Source: Candidatus Hydrogenedentota bacterium
GTDB lineage: Bacteria > Hydrogenedentota > Hydrogenedentia > Hydrogenedentales > SLHB01
Direction of reading: 5' to 3'
Length of the DNA: 64,000 bases
Assembly (NCBI GenBank): GCA_013359265.1
Contig: JABWCD010000021.1
Coordinates: 42,645-106,644 of the forward strand
Each line of letters begins with the position of its first letter. The stretch's first letter is position 1. The position numbers and the translations under genes were made by a program. The notes under the pieces are model-generated. The model did not search any database, was not told the DNA's origin, and saw only the letters and a list, made by a program, of their open reading frames with translations. Below are positions 52,359 to 64,000 of this stretch, one piece after another.

Positions 52359-55300
52359 ATGGCTGTCGTTCCTAAGTTTGAACGTGTGTCCCTGGGCCGC
52401 ATTTCGGATGAAATGGACCTGCCGGATCTGATCGAGATCCAGACGAAGTCCTACAACGATTTCCTTCAGTGGGAAGTGCCGCCAGACGAGCGGTCGCCGA
52501 AGGGCCTCCAGGAAGTGTTCCTGGACGTCTTCCCGATCGCGTCGCCGGACGGCATGACGCGCCTTGAGTTCGTTCACTACTCGTTTGCCCCGCCGAAGTA
52601 TACGGTGCGCGAGTGCCAGGAGCGCGGCATGACCTACGCCGCTTCGCTCAAGGCGCTGCTACGCCTCGTCCGCTACGAAGAAGTGGGCGGCGAGAAACGC
52701 GAGAAGATCATGGTCGAGCAGGAGGTCTTTCTCGGCGAGTTGCCGATGATGACCCCGACCGGCACCTTCATTATTAATGGCGCGGAGCGCGTCATTGTCA
52801 GCCAGTTGCACAAGTCGCCGGGCGTGTCGTTCGAGACGAAAATTCACCAGAACGGGAAAGTGCTGCTGACGGCGCGCATCATCCCGTACCGCGGCGCGTG
52901 GCTCGAGTTCGAGTACGACGTCAACGACGTGTTGTGGCTCACCATCGACCGCCGGTCGAAGATCATCGCGACGGCGTTCCTGCGCGCGTTCGGGCACGAG
53001 GACAATGAAGAAATCCTCAAGCTCTTCTACCGGATGGAGACGGTCACGCTTGGCCGCCAGAAGGTGAAGATCGGTTCGAAGACGCACGACCCGAAAGACC
53101 TCGTTGGCCGCATCGTCGGTGCGGACGTGATCGATCCCGAGTCCGGCGAGATATTGGCGGATGCCGCGGACGAACTGACGCCGCAGGCGATCGACCGCCT
53201 GATGCATTCCCACGCAAAGGAAATGCTAATCATCAATGCCGAGGATTATGCGAAGGACTCGTCGGTGGCGACGACGCTGTCGCTCGATCCGACCCAGACG
53301 ACGGACGACGCGTACCGCGAGGTGTATTCGCGCATCCGGCCGGGCGATCCCGCGACGGACGCGACGTGCCGCACGTTCTTCCAAAAGCTGTTTTTCGACG
53401 CGTCGCGCTACGATTTCGCGCCGGTGGGACGCTATAAGATCAACCGCAAACTGGGCCTCGATATCTCGCAGGACACGAAGACACTCACGAAGGAAGATGT
53501 CATCAAGACAGTGCAGTACCTCGTGAAGCTGCGCGGCGGCGAAGGTGTGTTGGACGACATCGACCACCTGGGCAACCGCCGCGTACGCGCGGTGGGCGAG
53601 CTGCTCGCAAACCAGGTGCGCATCGGCCTCGTGCGCATGGAACGCACCGTGCGCGAGCGCATGAACTTCCAGGAAGAGGACCAGCTCACGCCGCAGAGCC
53701 TCGTGAACCCCAAGCCGGTCAGCGCCGTGATCAAGGATTTCTTCGGCCGCAGCCAGTTGTCGCACTTCATGGACCAGATCAACCCGCTCGCGGAGTTGAC
53801 GCACAAGCGCCGGTTGAGCGCGCTCGGCCCCGGCGGGTTGAGCCGCGACCGCGCCGGGTTCGAAGTGCGTGACGTACACCCGACGCACTACGGCCGCATC
53901 TGTCCGATTGAAACGCCGGAAGGTCCGAACATCGGACTGATGGCATCGCTCTCGACGTATGCGCGCATCAACGAATACGGGTTCCTCGAAACGCCGTACC
54001 GCAAGGTGGACAGCGGGCGTTTGACCGACGATACGGAAATGTTGTCGGCGTACGACGAGGACAATTACATCATCGCGCAGGCCAACGCGGAGATTGACAA
54101 GCGCCGCCGCCTGGCGGGCGAGTCCGTGTTGACGCGTCACCGCGGCGATTTCCCGCAGGTCGAGCCGTCGCACGTCGATTATATGGACGTGTCGCCGAAG
54201 CAATTGGTGTCCGTGGCCGCTGCGCTGATTCCGTTCCTCGAACACGACGACGCGAACCGCGCGTTGATGGGATCGAACATGCAGCGCCAGGCGGTGCCGC
54301 TGTTGAAGACGGAGTCGCCCGTCGTGGGCACGGGCCTTGAACACGTCACCGCGAAGAACGCGGGCACGGTCGTTCGCGCGGAGCGCGACGGCGTCGTCGA
54401 ATACGTCGACAGCGAGATGATCCGCATTCGCCACACCAAGAAGGGCAAGGACACGGACGAGAACCCGTTCCGCGCGGAAGAAGACGTGTATCCGCTGAAG
54501 AAGTACATCCGGTCGAATCAGAACACGTGCATCAACCAGCGGCCGATCGTCGAGAAGGGCGACAAAATCCATTCGGGCGATATCATCGCGGACGGTCCGG
54601 CGACGGACTCCGGCGAACTCGCGCTGGGCAAGAACGTGCTGGTCGCGTTTATCCCGTGGGAAGGCTACAACTTCGAGGACGCGATCATCATCAGCGAAGA
54701 CCTGGTGAAGGAAGACACGTTTACGTCGATCCACATCCAGGTGTTCGATCTCGAAGCGCGCGACACGAAACTCGGCCCCGAAGAAATCACGCGTGATATT
54801 CCGAACGTCGGCGACGAGGCGCTGAAGAACCTCGACGAGACCGGTATCGTTCGCATCGGCGCGAAGGTGAAGCACGGCGACATTCTCGTCGGCAAGGTCA
54901 CGCCGAAGGGCGAGACCGAACTCGCACCGGAGGAAAAACTGCTGCGTGCGATCTTCGGTGAAAAGGCCGAGGACGTGCGCGACGCGTCGCTCACGGTGCC
55001 GCCCGGCGTCGAAGGCGTGATCGTTGACGTGAAGATTTGCAGCCGCCGCGAGAAGACCGCGGAGACCGGCAAAGGCGCGCTGACGCAGCAGGTCAACAAG
55101 ATCAAGCGCGAATACCAGGAGCAGATCGACGCGATTCGCGAGACGTTTGTAAACCTCGTGAAGGACGACTTGATTGGATTGAAGATTCTCGAAGACGTCG
55201 TGGACCATAAAACCGACGAACTCGTCCTCGAGAAGAACAAGCGCGTCAAGGTGTCGCACCTCGAAAAGGCCGACTACTCCGTCTTGGCGCGGATGCGCAT

Positions 55301-56219
55301 TGAAGAGAAGCGCATCCAGCAGAAGCTCACGCGACTTGTGAACATGGCGGCGATGGAAGAGGCGAAGCTGATCGCGTTCCGCGACAGCGCGCTCGACAAC
55401 TTGCGCCGCGGCGACGAACTGCCCCCGGGTGTCATCAAGCTCGTGAAGGTGTTCGTTGCGACGAAGCGCCGCATGTCCGTCGGCGACAAGATGGCGGGGC
55501 GCCACGGCAACAAGGGCGTCGTGGCGAAGATTGTGCCGGTGGAAGACATGCCGTTCCTGCCGGACGGTACGCCGATCCAGATTATTCTGAACCCGCTTGG
55601 CGTGCCTTCGCGCATGAACGTCGGGCAGATTCTCGAGACGCACCTCGGCTGGGCCGCGCGCGCGCTCGGTATGAAGGTGGCCACACCGGTATTCAACGGC
55701 GCGTCGGAAGAAACGATACGCGAGCACCTTACCAAGGCGGGTCTGCCGTCAAGCGGCAAAATTCGCCTGCGCGACGGGCGCAGCGGCAAGCCCTTCGATC
55801 AAGAGACGACGGTGGGCCAGATTTATATGATGAAGCTGAACCACCTGGTTGACGACAAGATTCATGCGCGGGCCATCGGGCCGTACTCGCTCGTCACGCA
55901 GCAGCCGTTGGGCGGTAAGGCCCAGTTTGGCGGCCAGCGCTTCGGCGAAATGGAAGTGTGGGCGTTGCAGGCCTACGGTTCCGCGTACACGTTGCAGGAA
56001 CTGTTGACCATCAAGTCCGACGATATTCAGGGCCGCACGCGCGCGTACGAGGCGATTGTCAAGGGCGACCGCGACGTCGATCCGGGCCGCCCGGAATCGT
56101 TCAACGTGCTGGTGCGCGAAATGCAGGCGCTCTGCCTCGATGTCATCAAACTCATGAAGGTCGAAGAGACCGGCGTGGACGTCGAGGAAGAAGAAACCGA
56201 AGAACCAATGGAGGGCTAA
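52359..56219 (+). CDS. rpoB: RNA polymerase beta subunit
   Basis: 1286 residues. Conserved segments occur in order, including the rifampicin-binding region ([20 protein letters not shown]), the GPNIGLM stretch and the C-terminal [13 protein letters not shown] with catalytic-centre lysines. Relative to E. coli, Gln513 is His and Asn518 is Ile, while D516, H526 and S531 are kept. It forms the catalytic core with RpoC, three bases downstream. Start ATG 52359. The subunit lacks obvious extra insertions. Confidence 0.98.
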   Translation: MAVVPKFERVSLGRISDEMDLPDLIEIQTKSYNDFLQWEVPPDERSPKGLQEVFLDVFPIASPDGMTRLEFVHYSFAPPKYTVRECQERGMTYAASLKALLRLVRYEEVGGEKREKIMVEQEVFLGELPMMTPTGTFIINGAERVIVSQLHKSPGVSFETKIHQNGKVLLTARIIPYRGAWLEFEYDVNDVLWLTIDRRSKIIATAFLRAFGHEDNEEILKLFYRMETVTLGRQKVKIGSKTHDPKDLVGRIVGADVIDPESGEILADAADELTPQAIDRLMHSHAKEMLIINAEDYAKDSSVATTLSLDPTQTTDDAYREVYSRIRPGDPATDATCRTFFQKLFFDASRYDFAPVGRYKINRKLGLDISQDTKTLTKEDVIKTVQYLVKLRGGEGVLDDIDHLGNRRVRAVGELLANQVRIGLVRMERTVRERMNFQEEDQLTPQSLVNPKPVSAVIKDFFGRSQLSHFMDQINPLAELTHKRRLSALGPGGLSRDRAGFEVRDVHPTHYGRICPIETPEGPNIGLMASLSTYARINEYGFLETPYRKVDSGRLTDDTEMLSAYDEDNYIIAQANAEIDKRRRLAGESVLTRHRGDFPQVEPSHVDYMDVSPKQLVSVAAALIPFLEHDDANRALMGSNMQRQAVPLLKTESPVVGTGLEHVTAKNAGTVVRAERDGVVEYVDSEMIRIRHTKKGKDTDENPFRAEEDVYPLKKYIRSNQNTCINQRPIVEKGDKIHSGDIIADGPATDSGELALGKNVLVAFIPWEGYNFEDAIIISEDLVKEDTFTSIHIQVFDLEARDTKLGPEEITRDIPNVGDEALKNLDETGIVRIGAKVKHGDILVGKVTPKGETELAPEEKLLRAIFGEKAEDVRDASLTVPPGVEGVIVDVKICSRREKTAETGKGALTQQVNKIKREYQEQIDAIRETFVNLVKDDLIGLKILEDVVDHKTDELVLEKNKRVKVSHLEKADYSVLARMRIEEKRIQQKLTRLVNMAAMEEAKLIAFRDSALDNLRRGDELPPGVIKLVKVFVATKRRMSVGDKMAGRHGNKGVVAKIVPVEDMPFLPDGTPIQIILNPLGVPSRMNVGQILETHLGWAARALGMKVATPVFNGASEETIREHLTKAGLPSSGKIRLRDGRSGKPFDQETTVGQIYMMKLNHLVDDKIHARAIGPYSLVTQQPLGGKAQFGGQRFGEMEVWALQAYGSAYTLQELLTIKSDDIQGRTRAYEAIVKGDRDVDPGRPESFNVLVREMQALCLDVIKLMKVEETGVDVEEEETEEPMEG

Positions 56220-56222
56220 CGC

Positions 56223-60335
<4,113 letters not shown>

Positions 60336-60360
60336 TTATACAGTATTATTGCGTTCGGGA

Positions 60361-60383
60361 GCGGGCGGGAGAGGCCCGCCCGC
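60361..60383. repeat. Perfect hairpin after rpoC
   Basis: GCGGGCGGG (60361-60369) and CCCGCCCGC (60375-60383) form a perfect 9-bp stem with an AGAGG loop. No T-run follows, so it may attenuate or mark a processing site rather than terminate. Confidence 0.55.
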
Positions 60384-60426
60384 GCCAGAGCGCTCCCCCT
60401 GGGCAGGGCTGAGTCCGGGCGGCCGG

Positions 60427-60455
60427 TTGACACGGGCATCTTCCTGTGATAAGCT
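60427..60455 (+). promoter_or_regulatory. Promoter of the rpsL-rpsG group
   Basis: TTGACA (60427-60432), a 17-bp spacer and TAAGCT (60450-60455). The rpsL TTG start is about 70 bp downstream. The -10 is weak but the -35 is perfect. Confidence 0.55.
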
Positions 60456-60524
60456 ACTGGGCCGTTGTGTGCGAGGGGAAATCCCTGCCTGAGGGTGGGT
60501 CTGAACGGTGCTAGGAGAGTTCTG

Positions 60525-60947
60525 TTGCCGACGATCAATCAGTTGATGCGCAGCGCCCGAAAGAAGCGGGTGAGCAAGACGAAGTCGCCTGCGCTGAAGG
60601 CGTGCCCCCAGGCATCGGGCACCTGCACCCGTGTATGGACGATGACCCCGAAGAAGCCGAACTCGGCCCTGCGTAAAGTGGCCCGTGTGCGGCTCAAGAA
60701 CGGGATGGAAGTGACCGTATATATCCCCGGCGTGGGCCATAACTTGCAGGAACACTCGCAGGTCATGATCCGCGGCGGTCGTGTAAAGGACCTGCCGGGC
60801 GTCCGGTACCACCTCATCCGTGGGGTTTTGGACGCCACCGGTGACTGCGGTGGCTCCGCGGGCACCAAGGATGACGGCGGGAAGAAAGTCCATACGGGGC
60901 GTTGGGTAAGCCGCTCGAAGTATGGTGTGAAAAAGCCGAAAAGCTAG
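60525..60947 (+). CDS. rpsL: 30S ribosomal protein uS12
   Basis: 140 residues, starting TTG at 60525 with AGGAGA before it. [32 protein letters not shown] and [14 protein letters not shown] are conserved; the two Lys residues where streptomycin resistance mutations occur (K43, K88) are unchanged. Relative to E. coli (124 residues), it has an insertion of about 16 residues after LDATG and before RSKYG, containing [14 protein letters not shown]. It is the decoding-centre protein of the small subunit. Confidence 0.95.
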   Translation: MPTINQLMRSARKKRVSKTKSPALKACPQASGTCTRVWTMTPKKPNSALRKVARVRLKNGMEVTVYIPGVGHNLQEHSQVMIRGGRVKDLPGVRYHLIRGVLDATGDCGGSAGTKDDGGKKVHTGRWVSRSKYGVKKPKS

Positions 60948-60966
60948 ATTGGGAGCGTATTAGTCA

Positions 60967-61440
60967 ATGCCACGGCGTCGTGAAGTTCCGAAGCGTCAAC
61001 CGCTTCCGGACCCGAAATACAAGAGCGTTACGTTGACCAAGTTCGTGAACACGGTCATGGTCGACGGGAAGAAGAGCACCGCGGAATCGATCGTGTATGG
61101 TGCGCTCGAGGTGATTACGCGGCGTTTCCCAAAGGAAGACGCGATTCGGATTTTCGACACGGCGATTGACAATGCGAAGCCGATTTTACAGGTGAAGTCG
61201 CGGCGCGTCGGCGGCGCGACCTACCAGGTGCCGGTGGAAATTGCACCGGCGACCCGCACGGCGCTGGCGTTCCGATGGATTATCGACTACTCGCGCAAGC
61301 GGGGCGAGAAAACGATGTCGGACCGTTTGGCCGGGGAGTTGCTCGATTGCTACAACAAGACGGGCAACACCATTAAGAAGCGGGAAGATACCCATAAGAT
61401 GGCCGAAGCCAACAAGGCGTTCGCCCACCTTCGGTATTAA
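60967..61440 (+). CDS. rpsG: 30S ribosomal protein uS7
   Basis: 157 residues, with the standard features: [39 protein letters not shown], and a C-terminal [15 protein letters not shown]. uS7 nucleates assembly of the 30S head. The distance to rpsL is 19 bp. A GGGAG lies 13 bases upstream as a weak ribosome site. Part of the str group with rpsL. Confidence 0.96.
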   Translation: MPRRREVPKRQPLPDPKYKSVTLTKFVNTVMVDGKKSTAESIVYGALEVITRRFPKEDAIRIFDTAIDNAKPILQVKSRRVGGATYQVPVEIAPATRTALAFRWIIDYSRKRGEKTMSDRLAGELLDCYNKTGNTIKKREDTHKMAEANKAFAHLRY

Positions 61441-61690
61441 GCTCGGCCCACTCCCTCAAGGGCCAGTTCCAAGAGCTAAGTAGGGAAATAGGAGCGCTCC
61501 CGCGCCATGCGCGCGGGAATGCGACTGGAGTCCGTGGACAACGGCGCCACCCGGCGCCGGCTATCGCGGGCCCGAAGAAAACGAGCAGCGTAGGACGCGC
61601 CGGCATTGGGCCGGAGTGTGCCAGGCAGGCGTGCGCCTTTGCCTTTTTGGGCGAAGTATGCGCCGGCGGGCACCGGCAACATAGGTAGTT
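61441..61690 (+). other. Intergenic region between rpsG and fusA
   Basis: 250 bp without a gene. It contains several short GC-rich inverted segments, such as CCCGCGC/GCGCGGG around 61498-61517, and one GGCGCC near 61540. A TAGGTAG lies just ahead of the fusA ATG. No consensus promoter was seen, so fusA may be read through from rpsG or from a less conserved promoter. Confidence 0.4.
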
Positions 61691-63787
61691 ATGCGAAAGT
61701 TTCCGTTAGAAAGAACGCGCAACGTCGGCATCATGGCCCACATCGATGCCGGTAAGACCACCGTGACCGAACGGATTTTGTTCTACTCGGGTCGTACGCA
61801 CAAGATCGGCGAGGTGCACGAAGGCACGGCGACGATGGACTATATGGAGCAGGAGCGTGAACGCGGCATCACCATTACGTCCGCGGCCACGGCGTGCGAG
61901 TGGAAAGACCACCGCATCAACATCATCGACACGCCGGGCCACGTGGATTTCACGGCCGAGGTCGAGCGCAGCCTGCGCGTGCTGGACGGGGCGGTCGCCG
62001 TATTCTGCGCGGTCGCCGGCGTGCAACCGCAGTCCGAAACCGTGTGGCGCCAGGCTAACAAGTACGGCGTCCCCCGCATCGCGTTTATCAACAAGATGGA
62101 CCGCGTCGGCGCGGACTTCAAGCGCGCGGTGCAAACGATGGTCGACCGCCTGGGCGCGCGCGCAGTGCCGATTCAACTTCCGATCGGCCAGGAAGACGCG
62201 TACCGCGGCATCGTCGACGTCGTCCGCATGAAGGCCATCCAGTTTGTCGGTGACGGCGGACAAACGAAAATGGAAGAGATTCCGATTCCCGCCGACATGA
62301 TGGATGCCGCAAAGCAGGCCCACCACGACTGTATCGCCGCGGCCGCCGAGTGCGACGAAGCGCTGATGGAAAAGTACATCCTCGAAGAGGATTTCACCAC
62401 GGAAGAGATTTTGCAGGGCCTTCGCAAGGGGGTCTTGTCGAGCCATCACTGCCTCGTGCTCTGCGGCACCGCGCTGCGCAACAAGGGTGTCCGCCTGCTG
62501 CTCGATGCGGCGATCGATTATTTGCCGTCGCCGCTTGACGTCGGAACGATCGTCGGCACGGACCCGGACAAGGCAGGCGAAGTAAAAGTCGAGCGCAAGC
62601 CGGGCGACGAAGAGCCCTTCTCGGGTCTCGCGTTCAAGATTCTCACCGATCCGCACGTGGGACGTTTGACCTTCGTGCGTGTGTACAGCGGCGTTGTGAA
62701 ATCCGGCGACATGGTGCTCAACGTGCGCACGGGCCGCAAGGAGCGTTTGGGCCGTCTGCTCGAAATGCACGCGGACCAACGCATCGATCTGACCGAACTG
62801 CGCGCAGGCGATATCGGCGCGGTGATCGGCGCGAAGAATACGACCACGGGCGACACGCTCTGCGATCCCAAGCAGCCCGTCGCATTGATGTCCGTGACGT
62901 TCCCCAAGCCGGTCGTACACATCGCCATCGAACCGAAAACAAAGGCCGATCAGGACAAGATGTCCGAAGCGTTGGTGAAGTTGGCTGAAGAAGACCCCAC
63001 GTTCCGCGTGCGCGCCGACGAAGAAACGGGCCAGACGATTATCTCCGGCATGGGTGAGTTGCACCTTGATATCATCGTCGACCGCATGCGCCGCGAATTT
63101 AATGTCCACGCAAATGTCGGCAAGCCGATGGTGGCGTACCGCGAGTCAATCCGCACGAAAGCGGAAGCCCGCGGCAAGTTCATCCGGCAGTCGGGCGGCC
63201 GCGGCCAGTACGGTGACGTCGTGATTACCGTCGAGCCATCGGAAGTCGGCAAGGGATTCGAATTCGAAAACGCAACAGTCGGCGGCGTGGTCCCGAAGGA
63301 ATTCATCAACGCGATCGAAAAGGGCGCGAAAGAAGCGCTCGAGAGCGGCATCGTCGCCGGGTATCCGATGGAAGACGTTAAAGTGACGTTGATCGACGGC
63401 AGCTATCACGAGGTCGACTCGTCCGAAATGGCGTTCAACACGGCGTCGTCGATGGCGGTCAAGGCGGCGGTGCCGAAGGCGCGCCCGGTGTTGCTCGAAC
63501 CCGTCATGAAAGTCGAAGTGGTGTGCCCCGACGAGTACACGGGCGAGGTGATCAGCGACTTCAACGGCCGCCGCGGGCGTATGGAGAGCATGGAACAGCA
63601 GGGCACGGCCCGAAAGATTTTCGCGTACGTGCCGCTCGGCGACATGTTCGGGTACGCGAACGACATCCGTTCGCGCACGCAGGGCCGTGCGTCGTACAGC
63701 ATGGAATTCGCGCAGTACGAGCCTATGCCGCCAAACATCGCGAACGAAATCATGGAGAAATCCGGAAGCGCGTTCCGGTTCAGCTAA
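61691..63787 (+). CDS. fusA: Elongation factor G
   Basis: 698 residues. G1 AHIDAGKTT, switch-2 DTPGHVDF and G4 NKMD are intact. The following domain order (II, III, IV with its tip loop, V) matches a canonical EF-G. It moves tRNA-mRNA during translation with GTP hydrolysis. The ATG at 61691 gives a standard N-terminus. It is located between rpsG and tuf as in the ancestral str operon. Confidence 0.98.
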   Translation: MRKFPLERTRNVGIMAHIDAGKTTVTERILFYSGRTHKIGEVHEGTATMDYMEQERERGITITSAATACEWKDHRINIIDTPGHVDFTAEVERSLRVLDGAVAVFCAVAGVQPQSETVWRQANKYGVPRIAFINKMDRVGADFKRAVQTMVDRLGARAVPIQLPIGQEDAYRGIVDVVRMKAIQFVGDGGQTKMEEIPIPADMMDAAKQAHHDCIAAAAECDEALMEKYILEEDFTTEEILQGLRKGVLSSHHCLVLCGTALRNKGVRLLLDAAIDYLPSPLDVGTIVGTDPDKAGEVKVERKPGDEEPFSGLAFKILTDPHVGRLTFVRVYSGVVKSGDMVLNVRTGRKERLGRLLEMHADQRIDLTELRAGDIGAVIGAKNTTTGDTLCDPKQPVALMSVTFPKPVVHIAIEPKTKADQDKMSEALVKLAEEDPTFRVRADEETGQTIISGMGELHLDIIVDRMRREFNVHANVGKPMVAYRESIRTKAEARGKFIRQSGGRGQYGDVVITVEPSEVGKGFEFENATVGGVVPKEFINAIEKGAKEALESGIVAGYPMEDVKVTLIDGSYHEVDSSEMAFNTASSMAVKAAVPKARPVLLEPVMKVEVVCPDEYTGEVISDFNGRRGRMESMEQQGTARKIFAYVPLGDMFGYANDIRSRTQGRASYSMEFAQYEPMPPNIANEIMEKSGSAFRFS

Positions 63788-63835
63788 CTTGTGGCCCGCG
63801 CCGTAGCGCGGTGGACTTAGGTCAAGGAGACAGAC

Positions 63836-64000
63836 ATGGCGAAGGAAAAATTTGAGCGCAAGAAGCCGCACGTGAACATCGGGACGATTGGTCACGTGGA
63901 CCACGGCAAGACGACGCTCACGAGCGCGATCACGACGGTGTTGGCCGAGCAGGGGCGCGCCAAGCTGATGGCCTACGGCGAGATCGACAAGGCGCCGGAA
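63836..64000 (+). CDS. tuf: Elongation factor Tu, 5' part only
   Basis: The first 55 codons, starting [20 protein letters not shown] and reaching the G1 loop [10 protein letters not shown] at residues 20-29. It is cut by the right window edge. AAGGAGA lies eight bases before ATG 63836. The gene carries aminoacyl-tRNA to the ribosome. The distance to the fusA stop is 48 bp. Confidence 0.96.
   Translation, partial: MAKEKFERKKPHVNIGTIGHVDHGKTTLTSAITTVLAEQGRAKLMAYGEIDKAPE

Noticed and set aside
60361..60383. rpoC downstream hairpin as an intrinsic terminator
   Set aside because: A stable stem is present, but no T-run follows, so termination here is not supported.

Overview
This is a bacterial chromosome segment, moderately GC-rich, with genes tightly packed on both strands. 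The housekeeping end (rpoB, rpoC, rpsL, rpsG, fusA, tuf) is clearly bacterial. Three traits are reminiscent of uncultivated lineages such as Hydrogenedentota or PVC-related phyla: an exosortase-associated TIGR04073-type protein, several secreted sugar-related proteins (CBM9-like, ThuA, sialidase-like, Gfo/Idh/MocA), and many short dispersed palindromes. The taxon cannot be fixed from the sequence alone, so this placement is an inference.

Layout. 1-4.5 kb: a membrane-protein pair, a DinB protein, a HEPN/MNT toxin-antitoxin locus whose HEPN gene is frameshifted, and one unknown gene. 4.5-10.7 kb: the gltBD glutamate synthase operon with its own promoter and terminator. 10.9-15.3 kb: an oxidoreductase, a TIGR04073-type protein, an HDOD protein and recF. 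15.4-24.1 kb: a chain of overlapping genes (SRPBCC, GrpB, CehA/McbA-type metallohydrolase), a lipoprotein, a YhaM-like nuclease, a MerR regulator and a purple-acid-phosphatase-like enzyme. 24.1-31.7 kb: an SDR, a TIGR02757 protein, a peroxiredoxin behind a possibly structured leader, a glycosyltransferase/methyltransferase pair, a cupin coupled to a DUF433/DUF5615 toxin-antitoxin pair, and an FprA-type reductase. 32-42 kb: sialidase-like, Fic, an esterase-type lipoprotein, an ExeA/GspB pair, a thioesterase, a beta-propeller protein and a uracil-DNA glycosylase. 42-50 kb: aspS, a CBM9-like protein, a repeat-rich kilobase, ThuA, zwf, and an operon of xth, a cobalamin adenosyltransferase and a small Cys-rich protein. 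50-64 kb: an ABC permease, then rpoBC and the str operon.

How the parts work together. GltBD assimilates ammonia into glutamate. Zwf supplies NADPH, and FprA and the peroxiredoxin serve redox balance. RecF, Xth and the glycosylase act in DNA repair. The ExeA/GspB pair points to secretin assembly, but the rest of a type II secretion system is not in the window. Two toxin-antitoxin loci and a Fic gene are the accessory defence- or stress-like elements.

I found no CRISPR array, rRNA, tRNA, prophage or intact insertion sequence, and no large undescribed system. The most unusual signals are the degraded HEPN/MNT locus with its palindromic operator, a possible structured leader ahead of the peroxiredoxin, a duplicated 74-bp palindrome-bounded element, paired inverted repeats before recF, an RpsL insertion, and a short Cys-rich gene of 59 codons.
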